A stretch of DNA of 64,000 bases from Sphingobium abikonense NBRC 16140 (GTDB lineage: Bacteria > Pseudomonadota > Alphaproteobacteria > Sphingomonadales > Sphingomonadaceae): assembly GCF_001598335.1 (NCBI RefSeq), contig NZ_BCYT01000001.1, positions 1-64,000 on the forward strand. The letters are read 5' to 3'. Shown in pieces: positions 1-8,068 of the stretch. Position numbers and translations under genes: made by a program. The notes under the pieces were generated by a model. The model was not told where the DNA came from and did no database searches. It worked only from the letters and a program-made list of their open reading frames with translations. Within the stretch, counting starts at the first letter, position 1, and each line of letters starts with the position of its first letter.

Positions 1-369
1 AACACCGTCGAACTTAACGAGGGCGGACAGTGGTGGCTGACCAAGCCAGAGGAAGAGCAACTCGAAGCCTGGAATGATCGCCACAAGGTAGTCAGTGCCG
101 TTGCCGACATGGTTATGGGATGGATCGACCTCGACCGGCTGGGGCACAAGTCAAACATGCAACTGACCGCCAGTGAAATGCTCAAGATTGTCGGCCTGGA
201 CAAGCCGACGAACAACCAATGCCGTGAATGCGGCTCGGTGTTGCGAGAAAAGCTTGGTGCACCCAGGCGGATTAACGGTCGGGAGAAATGGCGGGTGCCC
301 CTCATCGATCTGGATGCCGAAGCGATCAAACTGCTGAACAGCAAGATCATCGAAGAAGACGAATACTGA
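1..369 (+). CDS. C-terminal end of a VapE-like (phage P4-type) replication protein, 5' partial
   Basis: The frame is open from the first base to the TGA at 367-369, so only about 122 C-terminal residues are visible. The early WWLTKPEEEQLEAWND stretch resembles the tail of virulence-associated E (VapE) domain proteins, which are helicase-primase-like replication proteins of prophages and integrative islands. The remainder contains a short region with two cysteines (CRECGS), perhaps a small DNA-binding tail. The ATPase core lies outside the window, so the family call rests on a short match recalled from memory. The neighbouring integrase supports a mobile-element context. Confidence 0.5.
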   Translation, partial: NTVELNEGGQWWLTKPEEEQLEAWNDRHKVVSAVADMVMGWIDLDRLGHKSNMQLTASEMLKIVGLDKPTNNQCRECGSVLREKLGAPRRINGREKWRVPLIDLDAEAIKLLNSKIIEEDEY

Positions 370-656
370 CCCTCAGGTGGGGGGAGGGGTAGGGGAAACC
401 TCTGAAAATGGCTGAAAGAAGATCACCATATATCACGGAAAAGTGGCTCGTGCTGCCTCCCTTCCCCCCACCAAAATCTTGCTGCTGTCCCTTGGACTAC
501 TGCAGTGACGTCGCCCCGTTCGGGGGCGAGGCACGTTCCGGGCGATTTGGGTAATCCCACAGCACCGATCGCCCCAACCCGAGCCTGTCCCCATCGCGCC
601 GCCTTCTGCGCGCTGGCGAAGCTCACGCTCCCATTTTATTCGAAAAGGAAACATTC
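370..656. other. Non-coding gap with a GC hairpin
   Basis: No convincing gene is seen. There is a 7-bp hairpin (TCGCCCC at 511-517 with GGGGCGA at 523-529) with no following T-run, and an AAGGA ribosome binding site at 645-649 serving the integrase. The antisense frames here look like GC-bias shadows. Confidence 0.5.
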
Positions 657-1808
657 ATGCCAAAGTGCAAACTTGATGCGTCATTCTGCCTGCTCGCCCA
701 GTGCGAACCGGGCAAGAAGAAGACCGACTACTATGACACCGTCACCACCGGCTTCGTGCTTGAATGCCGAAACTCCGGGGGGAAGACCTATTATCTCCGC
801 TATCAAAACGAACATGGCCGCCAATGCACCCATAAGATCGCGGCCTATAGCGACATCACCTTTGATAAGGCCCGTAAGGAGGCGCAACGCCTTCGTTCCC
901 AAGTTGTACTTGGCGGCGACCCTGCCGCTCAACGCACCGAGAAACGGGCTATTCCCAGCTACGCGGTACTTGCTGGCCAACATCTGGACTATGCAAGAAC
1001 CTACCAGAAGAACCCGGCAAACACGGAACGCATCATCCGGCTGCACCTTGTTCCTCGCTGGGGTAAGCTCCGGCTGGACGAGATCACGCAGCCTGCCATC
1101 GCTAAGTGGCTGGCGGAAAAACAAGGGGAGGGGCTGGCTCCAGCTACGGTCGAGAAGATCCGTGTGCTTTTCAATCGGTCCTTCGAACTGGCCCTTCGCT
1201 GGAACATGCCGGGTGTGGTGAAAAATCCGGTGAAAGGGATCCCTCGCAAGCCGATCAACAACGCGCGTGACCGCTTTCTCAGTGCCGCCGAGGCCAAGCG
1301 GCTAATCACGGCCGTGGAAGCTTCGAACAATCCGCAGCTGAAGCATATTGTGGCGCTGCTCCTTCTGACAGGGGCGCGCGTGTCGGAACTGCTCAAGGCG
1401 GAATGGCGGCATGTGGACCTGGACAAGCGGCAATGGTTGATCCCGACATCGAAGACCGGGCGGGCAAGGCATGTTCCACTGTCAGCATCCGCGATCGAAA
1501 TTCTTAGGGCGGTGCCGAGGTTCGACAAATGCACCTACGTCCTGCCGAACCCGGAAACCCGTAAGCCTTTCGTGTCGATCAAGCATGGGTGGCAGACGGC
1601 GCGGAAGGCGGCATTACTGCCCGATCTTCGCATCCATGACCTTCGGCATTCTGCCGCATCGTTCATGATCAATGCAGGGATCGACCTGTTCGCTGTGGGG
1701 CGGGTGTTGGGGCATGCCGATCACAAGAGCACGATGCGGTACAGCCATTTGGCCAATGACACTCTGCTGGCCGCTGTGGAGGCAGGTGCCCGCAAGATGG
1801 CCATCTAA
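657..1808 (+). CDS. Tyrosine recombinase / phage-type integrase
   Basis: This 383-residue protein should catalyse site-specific integration and excision of a mobile element. The arrangement is that of the P4/CP4-type integrases: an N-terminal DUF4102-like arm-binding part (about 1-95), a SAM-like core-binding domain (about 105-195) and a catalytic domain (about 205-375). The catalytic set is complete: R241 (TGARVSE), K266 (SKTGR), the HDLRH box with H327 and R330, H353 in LGH, and the nucleophile Y362 in MRYSHLA. ATG at 657 has AAGGA eight bases upstream. It lies about 10.5 kb from the tRNA-Thr fragment at 12331, so it may belong to that island or to a second one nested in it. Confidence 0.92.
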   Translation: MPKCKLDASFCLLAQCEPGKKKTDYYDTVTTGFVLECRNSGGKTYYLRYQNEHGRQCTHKIAAYSDITFDKARKEAQRLRSQVVLGGDPAAQRTEKRAIPSYAVLAGQHLDYARTYQKNPANTERIIRLHLVPRWGKLRLDEITQPAIAKWLAEKQGEGLAPATVEKIRVLFNRSFELALRWNMPGVVKNPVKGIPRKPINNARDRFLSAAEAKRLITAVEASNNPQLKHIVALLLLTGARVSELLKAEWRHVDLDKRQWLIPTSKTGRARHVPLSASAIEILRAVPRFDKCTYVLPNPETRKPFVSIKHGWQTARKAALLPDLRIHDLRHSAASFMINAGIDLFAVGRVLGHADHKSTMRYSHLANDTLLAAVEAGARKMAI

Positions 1809-1823
1809 ATCAAACTACTCCCT

Positions 1824-1839
1824 GCCCGCGAAAGCGGGC
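1824..1839 (+). terminator. GC hairpin with GAAA tetraloop after the integrase
   Basis: GCCCGC (1824-1829), GAAA loop, GCGGGC (1834-1839): a perfect 6-bp stem beginning 16 bases after the integrase stop. It is followed by GGGGCCACCACCTAT rather than a T-run, so termination is only possible. A similar hairpin followed by CACCACCTAT occurs at 2141-2180. Confidence 0.4.
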
Positions 1840-1876
1840 GGGGGCCACCACCTATTTATTTTTCGAAGAAAAACCC

Positions 1877-2134
1877 ATGTCTGATAATGATCCTACCCTG
1901 TTCGACGATCTCCGTGCGTTGGACAAAGCCTGCGGCCATGACACCAGTAAGAACGACCGGGCCATTGTTTTGCTCGCCGCCTGCATGGAGCGGGGCGTCA
2001 ACACCCGTGCCCGTTTGGTCGCTGTCCTGAAACATCTTGGCTTCACGCACTCGCACCTGGCTATCATGCTTAAAGAGAGGCTAGGCCATGATTGGCAAAT
2101 TGATCCTGACTGCCGATACAGCGTTCTGACCTGA
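1877..2134 (+). CDS. Small hypothetical protein, 85 aa
   Basis: I do not recognise this gene. It encodes a soluble, mostly helical 85-residue protein with no signal peptide or membrane segment. It starts MSDNDPTLFDDLRALDKA, and the middle (about 30-70) reads as amphipathic helices that could be a small helix-turn-helix, which is speculative. ATG at 1877 follows GAAGAAAAACCC, a weak ribosome binding site. It sits between two hairpins in the same orientation as the integrase, a position often used for small accessory genes of integrative elements. Confidence 0.55.
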   Translation: MSDNDPTLFDDLRALDKACGHDTSKNDRAIVLLAACMERGVNTRARLVAVLKHLGFTHSHLAIMLKERLGHDWQIDPDCRYSVLT

Positions 2135-2140
2135 GCAGAA

Positions 2141-2173
2141 GTGCCCCACTCTCGCACAATGCGGGTGGGGCAC
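2141..2173 (+). terminator. 9-bp hairpin downstream of the 85-aa gene
   Basis: GTGCCCCAC (2141-2149) pairs perfectly with GTGGGGCAC (2165-2173) around a 15-base loop, seven bases after the stop codon. No T-tract follows, so the role as terminator is inferred from position. The right arm runs into CACCACCTAT, as at the hairpin after the integrase. Confidence 0.45.
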
Positions 2174-2189
2174 CACCTATGTCGACCCG

Positions 2190-2423
2190 CTAAAGGACGG
2201 TTCCAGCGCGAGACGTCCCGAGACGCCGTTTGCGCCAATGCAGGAGCGCCGATCCGCGCTTGCGCATGGCAATCCTCGTCCTGCTCCGGCGAGCGTTCCC
2301 AGCGGGCTTCTGAGGCATCTGGTCGATACTTTCGTTCGTAGTGACGCGAAATGTCCGCCAAGCATTCACAAGACTGGTGATCAGCGCGGACACGCCCACC
2401 AGCAGCGATCCATCAATATCCAT
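2190..2423 (-). CDS. Small hypothetical protein with hydrophobic N-terminus, 77 aa
   Basis: This is a reverse-strand frame whose ATG at 2423 is preceded by a strong AAGGAG about nine bases away, the main reason to accept it. The N-terminus (LLVGVSALITSLVNAW, about residues 7-22) is hydrophobic and could be one membrane helix; the rest is strongly basic (RRSRTR, RKR). It is transcribed divergently from the 111-residue gene at 2491. No family was recognised. The C-terminal third could be non-coding read-through, so confidence is moderate. Confidence 0.45.
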   Translation of the reverse strand: MDIDGSLLVGVSALITSLVNAWRTFRVTTNESIDQMPQKPAGNARRSRTRIAMRKRGSALLHWRKRRLGTSRAGTVL

Positions 2424-2490
2424 CTTTGCCGACTCCTTTTCAGCCGCTATGTTCGCTATATGTTCTCATGTAGGAAAGGGTGATTGTGCG

Positions 2491-2826
2491 ATGACCGTCA
2501 AAATTGAACCTGTGCCGGAAAGCGTGCGCCTGCGTGTCAGCGGCGACATCGAAACCACGCTGTCCGTTCCCTATGAGGATGATGACCGCTTTCTGATTGG
2601 CCTTAGTGACGGGACATTGCTTCAAGGCGCATATGATGATCGGCTTGAGTGCAAATGGGAGGTCGCTCGCTATGGGGCTGGCTTGATAAGGGTGGAAGGC
2701 CGCAGCATCATTGTGGACTGGCGTGTGGAGTGGGTGACGGTATCGGCCTATGACCCGAATGTGATTGAGCCGCCTATGCCGCCACGGTTGCCACTATTTC
2801 CTGACCTCGACCGATGGGCCGCTTAG
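2491..2826 (+). CDS. Hypothetical protein, 111 aa
   Basis: I do not recognise this gene. The protein begins MTVKIEPVPESVRLRV and is predicted to be soluble and beta-rich, with acidic stretches (PYEDDDRF, GAYDDRLE) and a proline-rich tail (PPMPPRLPLFP). The open frame extends 50 codons further upstream, but ATG 2491 is preferred because AGGAAAGGG lies ten bases before it and the upstream extension has no coding character. Its last four bases overlap the end of the convergent small gene at 2823-3011. Confidence 0.6.
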   Translation: MTVKIEPVPESVRLRVSGDIETTLSVPYEDDDRFLIGLSDGTLLQGAYDDRLECKWEVARYGAGLIRVEGRSIIVDWRVEWVTVSAYDPNVIEPPMPPRLPLFPDLDRWAA

Positions 2827-3011
2827 GCGTGATGCTGGTCGGCCATCAGTGTCTGTAGGCGTCTGGCTATGTCCTGCCACATGGCAACGCCTCCAGCTTC
2901 GCCAGCCATCGCTAACGCGCCGAGCCGCTCTGCAACCTTCACTGGAGCATCTTGCCCGTAGCGGCTCAGCATCATGCCTGCGACGCCCCAAAGTTCCTGA
3001 TCCCGCGTCAT
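2823..3011 (-). CDS. DUF6961-like small protein, 62 aa
   Basis: A compact helical protein, MTRDQELWGVAGMMLSRYG at the start, with the pattern of the small DUF6961-type proteins common in sphingomonads (DQELW..., DAPVKVAERLGALA, GVAMWQDIARRL). The function of that family is unknown to me. Its ATG overlaps the stop of the upstream DUF5818-like gene by 4 bases (3008-3011), so the two are probably translationally coupled. Family naming is from memory of the sequence pattern. Confidence 0.65.
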   Translation of the reverse strand: MTRDQELWGVAGMMLSRYGQDAPVKVAERLGALAMAGEAGGVAMWQDIARRLQTLMADQHHA

Positions 3012-3208
3012 ACGGGGCCGATGCGATCTACCGCGATGAGGTCAAATCCGCTGCGAGTTCCGCCTAGCCGGACTCTGGTGCCAAATAGATGCCGATGCCG
3101 CTGCAACAGTTCCAACCGCCATTCCCCGCCATCATCTGTCCGCAGGACCGGATAGGGAGTGCCGTCCAGCAGCAGGCCCGTCAGATCGTGATGGGTGCCC
3201 CTGGGCAT
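3008..3208 (-). CDS. DUF5818-like small protein, 66 aa
   Basis: The sequence starts MPRGTHHDLTGLLLDGTPYP and continues with GGEWRLELL and RVRLGGTRSGFDLIAVDRI, the pattern of DUF5818 proteins, small beta-barrel-like proteins of unknown role frequent in sphingomonads. It is the first gene of a coupled pair with the DUF6961-like gene (4-base overlap) and starts one base after the stop of the S1/P1 nuclease gene at 3210, so all three likely share a transcript. Confidence 0.7.
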   Translation of the reverse strand: MPRGTHHDLTGLLLDGTPYPVLRTDDGGEWRLELLQRHRHLFGTRVRLGGTRSGFDLIAVDRIGPV

Positions 3209-3209
3209 G

Positions 3210-4001
3210 TCACTTGCGCTTGTCGTCGGGCGTGGTGAACACCCAGTTCAAATAGGCTGCGATCCGAACTCCGGCACGCTTGAGGCGATCGTCCATTTCT
3301 GCGCGGTGCTGATACGTATAGTCCCACGAGAGGGCAGGATCGGAGGGATAGATCGTCTTACGCAGGGCGATGCTCTCTCGAACCCATGTCGAAGGATTGA
3401 CGTCACTCCATGCGATCGTCTGCTGCGGGGTGATCGCCCTGGACAGCCATCCAGCATATTCCGAGTAGGAAAGGGACCGCTGTTCAATCATGGCGGAGTC
3501 CCAGACGGAATGTAGATTGGTTGATCGGTTGAACCACGTCACCTTGAAGTCATTGCCGCCGCGATCATCGCCACCACCGGCATGAAGCGGCTGGTGCAAA
3601 TCACCGACGATGTGGACGATGAACCGGAGGGCTAGGCGCTTATTTTCAATTGAGGCCTTGGGGTCGCGCAGGGTCGCAGTAAACCTGGATAGGGCGGACA
3701 TGGCATCGCCTTCGGCTGGCGCGTCCGACGGCTTGTACTCGTCTCCTTCGCGAACCGTGACATAGTGCCACGGGCTGGCCTGCTTCTGCCAGTAAGGCGA
3801 AGGATCGGATTTCATGTCGTCCGGCCATGTCGCCGCTTCCGCCAAGTCCTCGACACCCAACAGCAGCCTGACATTGGCGCGGGCAAGGCCGCTCAGGTTT
3901 TCATCAGCGATCGCGCCGGTGATGCGATGACCGATTGGTCCCCACGCATACGCGGGGGTGATGCAGGGCAGGGCAGCGAAGAGACAAACTAAGAAGCGCA
4001 T
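3210..4001 (-). CDS. Secreted S1/P1-family zinc nuclease
   Basis: A 263-residue protein of the S1/P1 family, which cleaves single-stranded nucleic acids to 5'-nucleotides with a three-zinc site. The first 19 residues are a signal peptide ending PAYA, so processing exposes W20, whose free amino group is a zinc ligand in P1 nuclease. All nine expected ligands are visible: W20, H25, D61, H79 (SPWHYV), H130, D134 and H140 (VHIVGDLHQPLH), H164 and D168 (LHSVWD). The length fits the family. It is probably periplasmic or extracellular and used for nucleic-acid scavenging. It lies 36 bases downstream of the Excalibur gene, same strand. Confidence 0.93.
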   Translation of the reverse strand: MRFLVCLFAALPCITPAYAWGPIGHRITGAIADENLSGLARANVRLLLGVEDLAEAATWPDDMKSDPSPYWQKQASPWHYVTVREGDEYKPSDAPAEGDAMSALSRFTATLRDPKASIENKRLALRFIVHIVGDLHQPLHAGGGDDRGGNDFKVTWFNRSTNLHSVWDSAMIEQRSLSYSEYAGWLSRAITPQQTIAWSDVNPSTWVRESIALRKTIYPSDPALSWDYTYQHRAEMDDRLKRAGVRIAAYLNWVFTTPDDKRK

Positions 4002-4037
4002 TCTTGACTAATACAGTAACTTGCCCGTGCCGCTAGT

Positions 4038-4331
4038 CTACTCGCAGCCAATCCCGTCACCGTCGCGATCAAGATGTCTTCCGTAACCTCGATCGCCAAG
4101 ACGAACAGGAGCTGCACCGGCCGCCCGAGCGGCAGCGCAGTTAGCAAAGGGACGACTGGAACCTGAAGCTGTCATTGGTTGCCCGGTCTTCGCGGCCGGG
4201 GGTCTGTGACAATGGTAGTCTCCGGTTTTACGATTATGGTGGCAGCCTTGAGCGTTCAGGCCGCCTGGATGCGCGATCGCTGGACTGCAGGCCAGCGGAA
4301 ATAGAGCAACGACTACAGCAAAGTGCCGCAT
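4038..4331 (-). CDS. Secreted YHYH / Excalibur calcium-binding domain protein, 97 aa
   Basis: A signal peptide (about 1-20, ending PAIA) leads into a short histidine/cysteine segment (CHHNRKTGDYHCH, the YHYH-type motif) and a C-terminal Excalibur domain (FANCAAARAAGAAPV ... GYGRHLDRDGDGIGCE). The DxDxDG calcium loop and two cysteines expected of Excalibur are present. Excalibur domains are short extracellular calcium-binding modules, sometimes attached to nucleases; here the S1/P1 nuclease is the next gene on the strand, so a shared extracellular role is a fair inference. Start ATG at 4331 is the only one giving the signal peptide. Confidence 0.85.
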   Translation of the reverse strand: MRHFAVVVALFPLACSPAIAHPGGLNAQGCHHNRKTGDYHCHRPPAAKTGQPMTASGSSRPFANCAAARAAGAAPVRLGDRGYGRHLDRDGDGIGCE

Positions 4332-4356
4332 GAAAGCTTCCTACCGCGAGCTTTTT

Positions 4357-4770
4357 TTAGAAGGCTCGCTTAACAGTGGAGGGGGCGAAAGGCTGACATA
4401 CCCCTGCATAGTCACCCGCTTTGCCACTTAGGCTGATATGCCCAGCAATTCGATCAATTCTCATTTTCGGCGAGTTAAAGACATTGACTTGGACAGTGCC
4501 GGTAATCTCGTTTTCTCCCATCCTTATATCCCTAACTTCAAACCACCCGTCCTTGCCGCCACGGATCGGAGGAAGCATTGCGCGAGGCATCCGGATGCGG
4601 CCTTTCCCATCGTCGCTCAGTTCCAGCGTCACCTGATCGTCAAAAGGAACTTCGCGATTTGCAAGCGTTTGACCCCAAGCAGAATTGCCGTTGCTGCTCC
4701 AAGCCTGTCCATAGGTGCTCGTAACTCGGTTGATCTGGATCAGGCAGATTGTTCGCCTAACTTAATCCAT
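4357..4770 (-). pseudogene. 5'-damaged gene of unknown family (premature TAA at codon 3)
   Basis: The reverse-strand frame from 4761 to the stop at 4357 reads like a real protein: CLIQINRVTSTYGQAWSS ... LANREVPFDDQVTLEL ... MPRAMLPPIRGGKDGWFEV ... RIDRIAGHISLSGKAGDY. It lacks a usable start near its beginning. The only in-frame ATG (4768-4770) is followed by GAT and then TAA (4762-4764). The first alternative start is a GTG at 4630-4632 that would drop about 43 conserved-looking residues. A signal peptide would be expected for such a protein but is absent. I do not recognise the family. Either codon 3 is a nonsense mutation, or the true 5' end was lost when the Tad operon junction at about 4770-4815 formed. 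Confidence 0.55.
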
Positions 4771-4815
4771 AATCAATCAGATTGTCCCACAAGAGCCCCA
4801 ACTTAGGGGTGATTC

Positions 4816-6792
4816 ATGGGTTTTCTGGCGCGTTTACGCGACAATCAGGCGGGCAATGTGCTGGTCCTCGTTGCGGCGGGGTTCATTCCGCTTCTCGGCT
4901 TTATCGGTGGCGGCGTCGATATGGCGCGCATCTATCTGGTCAAGACGAGGTTGCAACATGCCTGCGACGCCGGCGCTCTGGCGGGACGCAAGCAGATGGG
5001 TGGCGGCGCGTGGAACGCCAGCAACAACAAGGCGCGCACCACCGCTGACGGCATTTTCAATATCAATTATGTGCCCGGCTCTTACGGTTCCAGCAACCTC
5101 ACCAAATCCTTCACGGAACTGAAAGGGAAAGTCACTGGATCGGCGTCCGTCACGATCCCCATGACGATCATGGTCATATTCGGCTATTCGACCAAAACCG
5201 TGGGCGTCACATGCGATGCGGAAATGCGCATCCCCAATACGGACGTGATGTTCGTGCTCGACACCACTGGTTCCATGGGTTCCATCAATCCGGGGGACAG
5301 CGACACGAAGCTCAACGGCCTTAAAAAGGCGGTCAAATGTTTTTACGAGGCTTTGGCCAAGATCAACACGACCGCTGATTGCGGCAGCAACCCGTCCGGC
5401 GCGCAAAACAATAATGTTCAGCTGCGCTTCGGCTTCGTGCCCTATTCGTCCAACGTCAATGTCGGCCGCCTGCTGCGCAATGAATGGATGGTAAGCGGCG
5501 CATCTTACCAGTCCCGCAAGGCCAAGACGACCGGCAACACTGACGTGGATGGTTTCAAGGAGGGCAAGGCGGAAGTCGCCTCCAGCGAGCAAATTCCCTA
5601 CAACATGAACTGGAGCGCGTGGGAAAATCATGGCGCGGCCAGCGGGACCAGTTGTGCCGGCAAGGTGCCAGCCGACGGGATCGAAATGACCGGCTCCGAA
5701 AGCGCGCCCTATAATCAGCAGTCGACCGTGACCGGGCAGAACCGCGTCGTGACCTGGTCGACCAATCAGGACGGCCGCTATTATACCTATCAGGGCGTGA
5801 TCGTGAGCGGCAAATGCCAGATCCAGCGGCGCTACATTTCGGGCTATCTCAAACGAAACTATACGCGGTCGGACGCAAGCGGGTTCAAGGAATATGAATA
5901 TGATCAGCTGACGTTCGATGTGTCGGGTCTGAAAGCCGGTGGTAGCAACTGGAACAGCAGCATCACCGCCCCGGTCGGTCCCTATGGGCAGAGTGCGACG
6001 GTGGCTTGGAATGGCTGTATCGAGGAACGGCAGACCTACCAGCTGACAAATGACGACCCGGTAGGCAAATTCTCGCCTGTTCCGGCGAGCGCCTTGGACA
6101 TGGATATCGACATGGTGCCGAGCAACGATGCCTCGCGCTGGAGGCCGTTGCTGCCCGATCTTGTCTGGGGGCGCTATGATGCTTCTGGCAACTGGACCAC
6201 GGCGAAGGTCAAGACGACATCCGACCTTGCGCGCAACTACACCTATGCCTGCCCTAGCGCCGCGTCGAAGCTGAAGGCTTATCCGGCGGCTAACGCCTTT
6301 GAATCCTACGTCAACACGCTGGTCGCGAACGGCAACACCTATCACGACATCGGCCTGTTATGGGGCGCGCGCCTGATGTCTCCGACCGGGCTCTTCGCAT
6401 CGGAAAATGCCTTCACGCCCGCTGGCGGCGAAATTGAGCGGCATATCGTCTTCATGACGGATGGCGATACCGTCACCGCCAATCAGGGCTATACCGCTCA
6501 TGGCATCGCCTGGTGGGACAGGCGGCAAACGCGCAGCAACGCCGGGCCCAGCAACACGCTGCTGAACGGCATCGTCAATGAGCGCACCAAAGCGCTATGT
6601 TCAGCCATCAAGTCGAAAAACATCACCTTGTGGGTGGTGTCGTTTGGCACGGGTGTCAGTTCCAGCGCGCAGGCATTGCTGCAATCCTGTGCGTCGCCCA
6701 ATCGCTTTTACGTCGCGGCCAACAGCGCCACGCTGATTTCGAACTTTCAACAGATCGCCGACGAAATTTCGCAGCTGAGGCTTACCCGATGA
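4816..6792 (+). CDS. TadG-like pilus assembly protein with von Willebrand factor A domain
   Basis: A 658-residue TadE/TadG-type protein. Residues about 14-45 form the pseudopilin-like N-terminal helix (AGNVLVLVAAGFIPLLGF followed by VDMARIYLVKTRLQHACDAG). A vWA domain starts near residue 143 with the MIDAS motif DTTGSMGS; a second conserved block (IVFMTDGDT) lies near 545. Such proteins act in the inner membrane and periplasm with Flp/Tad pilus machinery, but no secretion ATPase, prepilin or peptidase is in the window. ATG 4816 has AGGGG upstream. The stop overlaps the next start by four bases (ATGA), so the operon 4816-8353 is coupled. Confidence 0.85.
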   Translation: MGFLARLRDNQAGNVLVLVAAGFIPLLGFIGGGVDMARIYLVKTRLQHACDAGALAGRKQMGGGAWNASNNKARTTADGIFNINYVPGSYGSSNLTKSFTELKGKVTGSASVTIPMTIMVIFGYSTKTVGVTCDAEMRIPNTDVMFVLDTTGSMGSINPGDSDTKLNGLKKAVKCFYEALAKINTTADCGSNPSGAQNNNVQLRFGFVPYSSNVNVGRLLRNEWMVSGASYQSRKAKTTGNTDVDGFKEGKAEVASSEQIPYNMNWSAWENHGAASGTSCAGKVPADGIEMTGSESAPYNQQSTVTGQNRVVTWSTNQDGRYYTYQGVIVSGKCQIQRRYISGYLKRNYTRSDASGFKEYEYDQLTFDVSGLKAGGSNWNSSITAPVGPYGQSATVAWNGCIEERQTYQLTNDDPVGKFSPVPASALDMDIDMVPSNDASRWRPLLPDLVWGRYDASGNWTTAKVKTTSDLARNYTYACPSAASKLKAYPAANAFESYVNTLVANGNTYHDIGLLWGARLMSPTGLFASENAFTPAGGEIERHIVFMTDGDTVTANQGYTAHGIAWWDRRQTRSNAGPSNTLLNGIVNERTKALCSAIKSKNITLWVVSFGTGVSSSAQALLQSCASPNRFYVAANSATLISNFQQIADEISQLRLTR

Positions 6793-7406
6793 GGCGGGAC
6801 AAGCGCGCCCGCGAGACATTGGCGGCTGACCAGGCCGGCGCGACGATCGTCGAATTCGGACTTATTTCGACGGTCCTGTTTTCCACCCTGCTTGGCTTCA
6901 TGGATCTCGCCCACAGTCTCTATATGCAGTCGGTCCTGCAGGGCGCGGTGCAGAAGAGCGCGCGGGATTCCACGCTTGAAAGCGGCAAGGCCGAAGTGCA
7001 GCAGCAGTTGCTGGATGACGCTGTACGGAAAAAAGTCCAGCATCTGGCGGCCAATTCCAAAGTGGATTTTTCTCGCCGCTACTTCCGGGATTTTACCAAG
7101 GCGGCGCAGGCGACGGCCGAAGCCTTTCAGGACATCAACGGCAACGGACGCTGCGACAATGACGAGCCGTTTCAGGACAACAATAACAACACCATATGGG
7201 ACCGTGATGGAGGCGACAGGGGGCAAGGCGGCGCGAAGGACGATGTCGTCTACACGGTGACGATCACCTATCCCCGGCTGTTCCCGATGGCAGAACTCAT
7301 CGGTTTGTCCAAGGACGTGACGGTCGAAGCGCGCACCGTGCTGGAAAATCAGCCCTTTGGCGAACAGGGCGAATATGGCGCGCCGACCGTGGGACATTGC
7401 AAATGA
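6789..7406 (+). CDS. TadE-like pseudopilin
   Basis: A 205-residue protein with the TadE signature: a charged leader (MRRDKRARETLAADQ) and a hydrophobic helix (AGATIVEFGLISTVLFSTLL, about 17-36) including the conserved Glu of the pilin-like helix. A calcium-loop-like stretch follows (DINGNGRCDNDEPFQDNNNN, about 118-137), reminiscent of a thrombospondin type 3 or EF-hand-like loop. The frame is open back to 6597, but ATG 6789 is chosen because it overlaps the upstream stop by 4 bases and gives the normal TadE leader. It is one of two TadE-type genes between the TadG-like gene and a small membrane gene. Confidence 0.85.
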   Translation: MRRDKRARETLAADQAGATIVEFGLISTVLFSTLLGFMDLAHSLYMQSVLQGAVQKSARDSTLESGKAEVQQQLLDDAVRKKVQHLAANSKVDFSRRYFRDFTKAAQATAEAFQDINGNGRCDNDEPFQDNNNNTIWDRDGGDRGQGGAKDDVVYTVTITYPRLFPMAELIGLSKDVTVEARTVLENQPFGEQGEYGAPTVGHCK

Positions 7407-8053
7407 GCCTGCGCGTGCGCTTTCGCCGCTTCCTGCTGGATCGCCGCGCGGTGGCCGCCGTGGAATTCGGGCTTGCGCTACCACTGATGACGGCGGTCGC
7501 GCTCACCGGCGCGGAATTGACCAATTTCGTGACCACCAAGATGCGGATCAGCCAGCTGGCGTTGCATGTCGCGGACAATGCGGCGCGGATCGGAACGGGC
7601 ACTGTCCTGGCGAACAAGCAGATCACCGAAGCCCAGATCAATGACCTTCTGACCGGCGCTGGCCTGCAGGCCGGGCGGCTGAATGTCTATGGGCACGGTA
7701 GGGTGATTTTGAGCAGCATCGAACCGGTGGCCAATCCCAATCCCACCAATCGCTACCGCATCCGGTGGCAGAGATGCCGCGGGTCCAAATCCTGGCCTTC
7801 TTCGCATGGCAAGGCGGGGGACACCAATTTGACGGGCGTTACCGTCAAGGGACAGACCGCCACGGCCCCCGATGATGGCGCGTTGATGTTCGTGGAAGTC
7901 GCCTATGACTATCAGCCGATGATCGCACGCATCTTCATTCCGCAGGACCGGATTTCCGCCGTTGCGGCGATGACTGTCCGCGATCAGCGCGATTATGGCG
8001 GGGGCACGAACGGCATTTACAATAATGAAAATGTCGTTCCTTCGACATGCTGA
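7403..8053 (+). CDS. TadE-like pseudopilin, second copy
   Basis: A 216-residue TadE-family protein. The leader MSLRVRFRRFLLDRRAV is followed by the helix AAVEFGLALPLMTAVALTG, with the conserved Glu of the TadE signature. The remaining periplasmic part is not closely similar to the first TadE-like protein. ATG 7403 is preferred over the TTG at 7397 because it overlaps the upstream stop in the usual ATGA arrangement. Minor pseudopilins of this kind are thought to prime or terminate Flp pilus assembly; here they may serve a separate surface structure, since other tad genes are not nearby. Confidence 0.83.
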   Translation: MSLRVRFRRFLLDRRAVAAVEFGLALPLMTAVALTGAELTNFVTTKMRISQLALHVADNAARIGTGTVLANKQITEAQINDLLTGAGLQAGRLNVYGHGRVILSSIEPVANPNPTNRYRIRWQRCRGSKSWPSSHGKAGDTNLTGVTVKGQTATAPDDGALMFVEVAYDYQPMIARIFIPQDRISAVAAMTVRDQRDYGGGTNGIYNNENVVPSTC

Positions 8054-8068
8054 AAAGGACCTTGGCTC

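Noticed and set aside
4834..6345. 503-codon minus-strand frame
   Set aside because: Shadow of the TadG-like gene.
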